A stretch of DNA of 64,000 nt, taken from the NCBI GenBank assembly GCA_006937955.1, contig SSNP01000010.1, positions 563,476 to 627,475 on the forward strand, written 5' to 3'. Position 1 is the first letter of the stretch. The number at the start of each line of letters is the position of its first letter. The notes beneath the pieces were generated by a model. It was not told the DNA's origin, searched no databases, and saw only the letters and a list, made by a program, of their open reading frames with translations. Shown here piece by piece: positions 56,801 to 64,000 of the stretch. The stretch is from Pachypanchax playfairii (lineage: Eukaryota > Chordata > Actinopteri > Cyprinodontiformes > Aplocheilidae). The position numbers were made by a program, and so were the translations under genes.

Positions 56801-57774
56801 GTGTTTAGAGAAGAGAAGGGTGTGAAAATAGTGCATAATGATTTGTGCAGAAATGCAGGAGTAAGTATTCTCGTTGTTCATGTTAGGACTATAATGCAAG
56901 TAGGGTGCTGCCACTTGCTTGATTTCACCGCAAGCGGGTTTTCAGTTTAACTCAATTCAAGTTTATTTATGCAGAGACAGTGAATAAAAACTATAAATAA
57001 TGCAAGAGTTGCCTTATACACAGGCCTTTAAGCTATGGCTAATATGCAAACCCTGTTCCCTACTCTTTCCAAAACGTATAAAAGAAATCAGAAACTTTAA
57101 ATGCAAATGGATTAATTTCTAAAACAATCAGTAAATAAAAGAAAATGTATGTAAAAGTAAATACATGATCAGCATAAATAAGAACCAGAGACAAATCAGA
57201 GAAGCTAGCAGGAAAGAAAAATGTCTGCTGTTGGTGTAAACTGGTTTACTGTATGTTAGTATTCACAGATTTCCCTTTATTTTGGCTATTATTTCACTTT
57301 TTGACAGTTACTGGCAAACTTACAAAGTCTGCACAAAGACAGTGATGTAACGTCTGCCTGTTAAAAACCCCAAACAACATATCATTTCCAAATAATTGTT
57401 CAGAAGACGTCTTTGAAGGACAGTTTTCATTAACAGTGGCTGTTATTGCAGTTCTCTGAAATGAGCCTAAAAACACATGTATACATTTAATTAAATACCC
57501 ATTGGTTGCATGTTGGTTTCTTATTTTGGTAAAAAAAGTTTTGAAATATTTTAGTCCAACCCTGGAAATCTTGTGTTACCTGCAGTCCTCGTCTAATCAG
57601 CAGTCAATCAACAGGTTTTACTGCCCCCAAGGCCCATGGGACAGTCCAGTGATGTAACATAACATCAAGAATTTCTCTTCCACCTTCAAGCGATGCAGCA
57701 TGAAGTACTTTTTATTGGTGATAAAACTGGCTGCAGTCAGTCAGTCAATATATGTACCCTCTAGTTCTCATTCA
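56801..57774. other. No gene recognised
   Basis: AT-rich; CAATTCAAGTTTATTTATGC at about 56950 resembles a common fish LINE tail, too short to assign. Confidence 0.4.
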
Positions 57775-58221
57775 GGGTCACAAGGAGTTGATGACTATCT
57801 CCAGCAGTCATCAGGCGAGAGGCGGGGTTACACCCAGAGAGGTCGTCAGTCCTACACAGGGCCACAAAGACACTGACATGCATGCTAGCGCACGTACGCA
57901 CACACACACACACACACACACACACCCACAAAGTGTGTTTTGTTATCCTTATGGGGACCGTCCATTGACTTCCATTGATTTTAGTAACTAGATTTATACC
58001 TAACCCAAACCCTTTTCCTAACCTTAACCATTACTGATCTATAACTAATCCTAAGACTAATTAAAACTCTATTCACACCATACCTATAAACCTAACCCCT
58101 AACCCTAAAAAGGGGAGTCCCCCTCATGGGGACCAGGCTTCGGTCCCCACAAAAACCCTTGGACCCCAGAAAGATAGTAAAAGTCAGGAAACTGGTCCTT
58201 GGGAGGTCAGAAAAACAAACC

Positions 58222-58254
<33 letters not shown>

Positions 58255-58385
58255 TCACACCAATTTAGAGATGCCAATTAACCTCATGCATGCCTTTTTG
58301 TGAAGTGCCCAGAGACAACTGAGGAATACAGGGAGAACAAGCAAACTCCATGCAGGAAGGTCCTGGCCTAGTTTATGCAGCAACA
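57775..58385 (-). repeat. SINE-like repeat, copy 2, interrupted
   Basis: The left flank (57775-57850) and right flank (58254-58385) are the inverse of copy 1's 3' and middle parts. The internal GT microsatellite (now CA, 57899-57926 and 58223-58254) is split by a separate repeat. Confidence 0.6.
57930..58222. mobile_element. Repeat with telomere-like core inserted in the CA microsatellite
   Basis: GTTATCCTTATGGGGACCGT at the left and TGGGGACC/GGTCCCCAC hairpin motifs (58128-58150) at the right frame a core of CCTAACCCTAA-like repeats (58090-58112). I recognise this as a widespread fish repeat usually bordered by CA runs. The TTAGGG-like bases are not a telomere. Confidence 0.6.
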
Positions 58386-59099
58386 TACTGTATGTATATA
58401 TATCTACAGATAAACTATGCGAGTGCAATTAAAAAAATGTTGACACATGCAAGTATGCCAGTTCTTTGCAAACAGCGACAGCAAACATGAAGAAACACAA
58501 TAAAGGTAAAAAAATGAAGTAACAACTACCAGCAGATCAGAAAACAGCAACAGATATTTTAACAAAATCTCTGTCATGTGATTTAAGGATTTGGAATTAG
58601 TATAAAAACCTACATTTCAGGTTATGGGAAAAGCTCACATTTCACAGACTTGTGTAACTGCTTGCAAAGCAACTTAACATGATGTTTGGTGTCAAAGTAA
58701 AATACATTTAAATGCTGGGATTCTGGTTTTCAGAATGTGAGTCTTATTTTATTTTTCAGTGTCTATTCTATAGACACAGACATTTATAAAGAATGGGCAA
58801 AACAAAGGGCGATTGAACAAACTGGTGAAGATCTAAGCTTATTAAAATCGAGGGGAGCAGGACTGAGAAAGAGAACAGTAATGACCACACTGAGCAAGAA
58901 AAATAAATGGTCCAGTGTTTTATCAGGTACAGAGCTGCAGGGGAAATCACACATGGGAACTCCATTCAATAACTTTTCAGAGTGTGAGTCTGGAATGGAG
59001 ACACACTGTCTTTGTGAGTGTACATGCAACCAATTTAAAGATTGTCTTTGTTGAAATTGCCAGAACAGACAAATATTATTTTTGAACAGATATGTAAAT
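58386..59099. other. No gene recognised
   Basis: The 105-codon frame 58737-59054 (with a Cys-rich end) may be the leading part of the decayed ORF1 below; no motif proves it. Confidence 0.3.
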
Positions 59100-60170
59100 G
59101 TGCATCCAGATTCAACTTATCCTCAAATTAGAAGGACAGGAAATGAGAAAAATAAGATGTGATACAGTCAAAAAACAAAACTCACTTCTTTCCCAAAGAT
59201 GCAGGAACATATTCAGATGATTTTGAATCAACGGAACATTATCTCTCCTTCATCTGTTTTGGTTCTGGTCATCTCACACATTTGGCAGCATGAAAAATAT
59301 CTGAGAAAATGTATGTGAATGTAAATGGCAACAAAATGGCAATAAAACTGGATTGTGACAGGGCAGGAGAGAAGAAAGTGATAGATCAGGAAGTGAGATG
59401 GCAGAAACTCAATACAACGGTGGGAAAAATTAGGTTTGAACTGTCATTGGATAAACTAATAATAAATGCAACAGAGTGAGATATCATATCCAAAAAAACC
59501 GATCCTGATCAAGGAAGGGCAAATCTAAGAGAGGATTTTAAAGTCATCATAAAATGTACTTATGATGGCACATCATGGTGAATGGGGTCCAATTCACCTG
59601 TCAAAGACAGTAAAAGTGTTAGATGAGGTCAAAAGAGCAAGTACTGGGAAATGGAACTTTAAAGGGATAGTGCTCATCAGGGGAAAGGATCAAGGTTAGA
59701 TGATAAAACAGTACAATGCTCAATGATTGAAAATAAGAAAGAAGTAATGGGAGACATTTCAGAAGTACCAAAACTTCAAATAAAAAGTTGGAGGTGCAAA
59801 AGTAAACGTTAAACACCTGAAACCATCTAAAACTGAGCAGGATGTGACAGTTTTATGATAAAGTTTAAAGAGGAGAGACTTTATTATAATGTTTCTGTTA
59901 CATAAAGTATGAAATGAGGTCACGTGTCCCCAGGTGTTTCAAGTATCTAATGTATGGACATGTTGCAGCAGTCTGCAAAACAGAGATGTGGAAAATATGC
60001 AGATGAACACCAGAAAGGTTTGAATGTAAACTAAAAGGTTGCAAATGTGATGCAGAAGTTGATGCAAGCAAAAGAAGAGCAGAAATACAAAAAAGTAAAA
60101 CGCTTCAAAGGCAATGCATGTTCAGAGGCAGTTAAAGAGCAAAAAACAAATGCAAAGCAAAACACTGAGA
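59100..60170 (+). pseudogene. Decayed LINE ORF1 / gag-like nucleic-acid-binding protein
   Basis: Broken frames give EDFKVIIK (about 59532), NFKGIVLIRGKDQG (about 59658), then RCFKYLMYGHVAAVC (59932-59976) and VDASKRRAEIQKSKTLQRQ (about 60060-60112). These are the RNA-binding fold and CCHC knuckle region of gag-like ORF1 proteins in fish non-LTR elements. The second knuckle Cys is Tyr and many stops are present. No matching ORF2 is adjacent. Confidence 0.5.
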
Positions 60171-60760
60171 AGCCAGGGTGAAATAATGATCATAAGTAAA
60201 AATAACTTTAGACTTTTTATGGTAGATGTAATACACTGTTCTGCACAGACGGAAAGGAGAAGAGAAACAAATTAAGATCATTATTAAATCTGCAGAAGGG
60301 TTTCTTGGTTGAAGGAGGGGGCAGTGAAGGAATCATGAAGTGGAGGATCTTATTACTCTGAATCACAGGATGGTTGTTAGTTATGCCAAATAAATTACAA
60401 GAAGTATTATTGCAGAGAGACAGTAAATGTATATACAGTACATAGTTATCAAAATTACAAAATAACCCCTTTGACATGGAAACAAGAAACATGGTTAAAT
60501 AGGATTTTATTATTCAAGCCGATAGATCAAATCAGGAATAATAAGAAAGAGGGAAAAGGGAAACGTATAGAGGGAAAAATGCTTTACTGATAAAGAAAAA
60601 TGTACAGAAAAAGACAATTATTAATTTATGTGATCTGTGTTATAGTTTTCACAGCAAGCAGAGACAAGATGGCACTTAAAAGAGTTTATTACAGCAGACA
60701 GAGTGGGAACAAAAACATGAGGTTCCTCTGGGGACACAGCAGACAAGAGGGTTAATCCGA
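60171..60760. other. No gene recognised
   Basis: A-rich, motif-free. Confidence 0.45.
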
Positions 60761-61384
60761 GGGTGTTTCTCAAAGCCAAGGAACCTTGCCTTGATGCCTT
60801 GGTCCCACCCTGGTTGCCTAGGAGATATGGCATCAGGACCAGCCAAGGCGCATTCCAATGTTCATGTGCTACCGAGGCATCTCTACTCGGTTTGCCCGCT
60901 GTTTAGCTAACATACCAAGGATACATGGGACGTGCCTTGATGCCTTCCCTCGGTCACAAATTTCCCAGCATACGTCGCGGTATTTTCAAAAAATGGCAGT
61001 TGAGGAGCCGGCGGCAGCTACTTCAAAGTCTTAAATGTATTAACTGATTGTTGCAATCGGGCTTATGTTTAATTTTTTTTTTTTTTAATCCAAAGCAGTT
61101 ATACGGTTGGTTAGTTGCTTTGTAGTTCGGTGGCTAGAAGGTATTAACTCACTTGCACATTTATTTTATTTTATTTTTATTAACATTTCTAGCTCCATGG
61201 GTGATGGGTGGGACATAAACAGTGCGCGTGAGCAGGCAGCCGCGGTCACGTGAGTGAAGTCTGTTCCAATGTCCTTGTAAGCAAGATGCCTCCTCTACCA
61301 AGGCAGTGCCTCGGTAAGCAAGACGCCTCCTCTACCAAGGCAGTGCCTCGGTAAGCAAGGTTCCTTGACATTGAAAAACACTCC
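60761..61384. mobile_element. DNA element with GGGTGTTTCTCAA ends
   Basis: The left end GGGTGTTTCTCAAAGCCAAG and the inverted right end GGAGTGTTTTTCAATGTCAA are followed on both sides by GGAACCTTGC. 624 bp with repeated AAGGCA/GCCTTG motifs near both ends and a CG-rich interior. A short frame MAVEEPAAATSKS begins at 60993. No target duplication is clear, so the superfamily is open. Confidence 0.6.
61277..61350. repeat. 37-bp tandem duplication inside the DNA element
   Basis: Units 61277-61313 and 61314-61350 (GTAAGCAAGAYGCCTCCTCT...) differ at one base; a third partial unit of ten bases runs into the terminal repeat. Confidence 0.9.
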
Positions 61385-62100
61385 AAGTCACTTTAAGGCC
61401 AAAACTACAGGTACATATTCCCTTTAAAACGGAAGACTTAAAATTCCTAAATCCATAAACTGTGAACCATAAGCAGTGATCAGATATCACTGTGCGTAAA
61501 GAATAAGTGACCAGGCTGGTGGAGTGTCATGGACAGAAGGTCATCCAGGTCAACTCCAAATTCCACAATATACAGTAGAATCAAAGTAAACTATGACAAA
61601 CCTATGATAACTATGGCACTGGACAAAGGGAAGATGAATTATTTATGAGGTGATAAAAAGGTGATGCAGATGGACCTAATGAGCTGTGAAAAGATGAATT
61701 ACATGAACACTGAAAGCTCCAAAGAGAGTAAAACAAAGTAAACAAAACAGGAACTGGCTACCAGATGGAGACAAAGACACCAAAATGAAGACAGGTCCAA
61801 AAGAGAGAAAACAAGTGACCAACAAGTGGACACAGAGAACAGGCAGGGGCGGAGCTGGGAGTGGCCGGGGGTGAGAGTTCTGGTCACCCCAGACATCACG
61901 TTAAAGCTAAGATCATTCTGAATAAAGTCCCAGATAGCACCTCATAAAGAACCATAGAGCTTATAAAACACTGGAACGTTTTAACTTGTATTTCTGTAAT
62001 GTGCAAATCTGTAATTTTGTCTGTGTATATATTGACTTGGATACGTTTGTATTAAAACATGTGAATAATGTATCTGTGTCTCTGTATTTACAATGATGCA
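61385..62100. other. No gene recognised
   Basis: AT-rich, motif-free up to the solo LTR. Confidence 0.45.
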
Positions 62101-62105
62101 GAAGC

Positions 62106-62959
62106 TGTCATGATTTGAGGTTAGTTGCGAACTCTGATGTAGACCCAGAACTTCAGACACACACACAGGAGTCTTAGGATCAGAATTACAGTGTTTAATA
62201 TTTACAGTGCGAGTGATCACAACAAGCTGAGGAACTATGACGGTTCTGGAAATCCGGGACTGGAGCGGCACAGGAGAAGATCTGGTAGTGGAGGAGAGAC
62301 AGGTTAGTGACGGGTAGATGTTGATGTGATGATGGTTCAGGTTGCGGTGCGTGGGGAGTGTGCTCACAGACTTACAATGTGGGAAGGCAGGCAATGCGAG
62401 GAGGAGAGACTGAGGAGCCAGCGGTGGTGGTGGTGTTTCCAGTAGAGGGTGAAGGTGGTACAGGTAATCCAAGGTGAGAGCTTGTTTCCAGGAGTCCAGG
62501 TGAAGCAGGGGTGACAGCGATGTTGTGTTCTAGACCAGGACAGGTGCGGGAGATCCAGAGGGGAACAGAGACAGACTAGGACCAGGAACAGGGAGACAGT
62601 CGTGCCGGACCACGACGGAACCAAGAGCCCTCCGGACGGCGCGGCAGACGGCCAGCGCAAGTGGAGGCGCTCAGGACCAGGACGAGGACTAGGAGGAACG
62701 GGAAGGAAAGAAACAGGTAAGTCTCAAAACACTAGTAGCTGTACTCAGTCATGTACTAATGCAGGCCACACGTTACCACAGTAAGTGCTGTAACAAACTG
62801 GCGTCTGTCTCCAGTTCCTCCTCTGCTTAAATACCCAGCCACAGAGGGCTGGGTAACGAGCCGCACCTGGAGCCACTGATCACCTGCTGCCACGCCCTGT
62901 AATGAGAGGTTAGTGCATCCAGAAACCAACACCACACACCAACAGCTGAGAACCTGACA
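62106..62959 (-). mobile_element. Solo LTR of the 11-17 kb Gypsy family (TSD GAAGC)
   Basis: Begins TGTCATGATTTGAGG and ends CTGAGAACCTGACA on the plus strand. Collinear with the LTRs at 11245 and 16422 but more diverged. A perfect 5-bp duplication GAAGC flanks it (62101-62105, 62960-62964). No internal sequence: LTR-LTR recombination. Frames 61981-62472 and 62364-62660 lie in the LTR and are not genes. Confidence 0.93.
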
Positions 62960-63009
62960 GAAGCTAACCTGAACATTTCCTCTCAGCAGTAATACAGTAA
63001 ACAGGTGGG

Positions 63010-63360
63010 TGTGGCCACGGCGTAGGACCCAAATGCATGCAGTAGGTAAAATCCAATTATGAGTTTTTAATGAAATATGCTTTATATTAAAAAAAAAGTT
63101 CAAACATTGTACATGACAAGAATGTGAAAGCAGAATAATCCGACAATGAACTGAAACCAGAGCGTTAAATATGCTGTAGAACTAGATTATTGATATGAGA
63201 GCCAGATGTTTGATGACAGATGAAAGGCAGCTGTGAGTGCCAAACAAGACGACTATACTGACAACTAAAACTGAAAAAAGACGCAAGCAATCCTGGAGAA
63301 AATAACCCTGAGGCCTATAAACCAACTAAACACATGACTTAAAATCCCTGAATCATGACA
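63010..63360 (-). mobile_element. Short solo LTR-like block
   Basis: On the minus strand it starts TGTCATGATTCAGGG and ends GTGGCCACA, with an ATTAAA signal near 63070. About 350 bp. No target duplication was confirmed. Confidence 0.4.
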
Positions 63361-64000
63361 TAATCAAAATAATTTACAAAATAATTTTACTTTCTGCATT
63401 CAGTCAAATCAGATAAAAAAGGAGAAAACAATCCTTCACTTTCAGTGTTACGAAAAGGAGTTCATGTTCCATGACTTTTCATGATAATATTAGACAGAAG
63501 GGGAAATAAATTAATTAAATAAATAAACACAATTTAATTGAATTAAAAAAAAACAACTTTTAAATTATTGAGTCAAACAAGTTTAAACAGATGTTGAGGA
63601 TGATGAGGTCTTAACACAGAGCGTGTGCATGAAAACACAGTTTGCGAGTCCCGAGTTGTGCAAACCTCTGTGAAAACTCTCTTGACTCATGAGACAGTTC
63701 AAAACCTTTTATTGTTGTAATGATCACAGGTGAAGAAGGATGTGCTGCACTCAGCCTGAAAAGCAGAAAGAAATATTCAGCAGTGACATTTAAAGTTCAG
63801 CATCTACAAGTTGATAGTTAATTGATTTTTTTTTTAATGCTAGAAGAAAGCTGAAAGGCTTTATGAGCATCTGACCTTGTTCTCTGATGGAGCGGCTAGG
63901 CAGGAGAGTGGCTACTTTCAGACAATGTTTAGTTTAGCTCTGATAAATCTGACATTATGAACATTCAGGTCATTATTCATTTTCGAATATATGATTATCA
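63361..64000. other. No gene recognised
   Basis: Very AT-rich to the window end; no motif. Confidence 0.45.

Noticed and set aside
58090..58112. Telomere remnant or chromosome fusion point
   Set aside because: Only a few imperfect CCCTAA units, embedded in a dispersed fish repeat.
1..64000. CRISPR array, bacterial operon or phage
   Set aside because: No spaced short repeats, no ribosome-binding sites or gene packing; all clear proteins are eukaryotic transposon products.

Overview
The window looks like intergenic or intronic DNA of a teleost fish nuclear genome. It is AT-rich, has no bacterial-type gene packing, carries an assembly gap (584 N at 55693-56276) and one ambiguous base (49185), and is filled with repeat families typical of ray-finned fish: a chromodomain Ty3/Gypsy retrotransposon, L2-like LINEs, Tc1/mariner, hAT, PIF/Harbinger and TTAA-site elements, tRNA-derived SINEs and microsatellites. 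I could not identify any complete host protein-coding gene, rRNA or functional tRNA. The species cannot be fixed from sequence alone.

Layout. 1-11 kb: a Myb/SANT-like transposon remnant split by a palindromic MITE, two Harbinger-type MITEs with TWA target duplications, a foldback at 6 kb, a hAT-like element (6968-7851) and an LTR-like block. 11.2-17.3 kb: a full-length Gypsy element on the minus strand (LTRs 11245-12072 and 16422-17263, target duplication ATATC) with a broken gag and a frameshifted pol. 18-28 kb: LINE fragments, LTR-like pieces, a Tc1 element (22362-23881) and a solo LTR of the same Gypsy family (26842-27708). 29-34 kb: two TTAA-flanked MITEs and a second Tc1-type element with a one-frameshift transposase, inserted in a TA microsatellite. 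36-46 kb: a Tc1 remnant, a compact double-hairpin palindrome, two more Harbinger-type MITEs, a tandem duplication, doubled SINEs and a hAT MITE with a perfect 8-bp duplication. 47-57 kb: two L2-like LINE copies with recognisable reverse transcriptase, and between them a 1.7-kb hAT-like element (51365-53088) holding a CpG-rich promoter-like segment and a candidate first exon with a splice donor. 57-64 kb: SINE-like repeats, a decayed gag-like ORF1, a TIR element with an internal tandem duplication, a second solo LTR with target duplication GAAGC, and a further LTR-like block.

The coding sequences do not form a pathway. They are parasites at different stages of decay, often nested: a Tc1 inside an LTR-like block, a solo LTR inside an older repeat, a MITE inside a Myb pseudogene, a telomere-like repeat inside a SINE microsatellite. 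The best candidates for something little described are the promoter-plus-exon hAT-like element at 51-53 kb and the Harbinger MITEs that keep a piece of transposase reading frame. I see no convincing new biological system.
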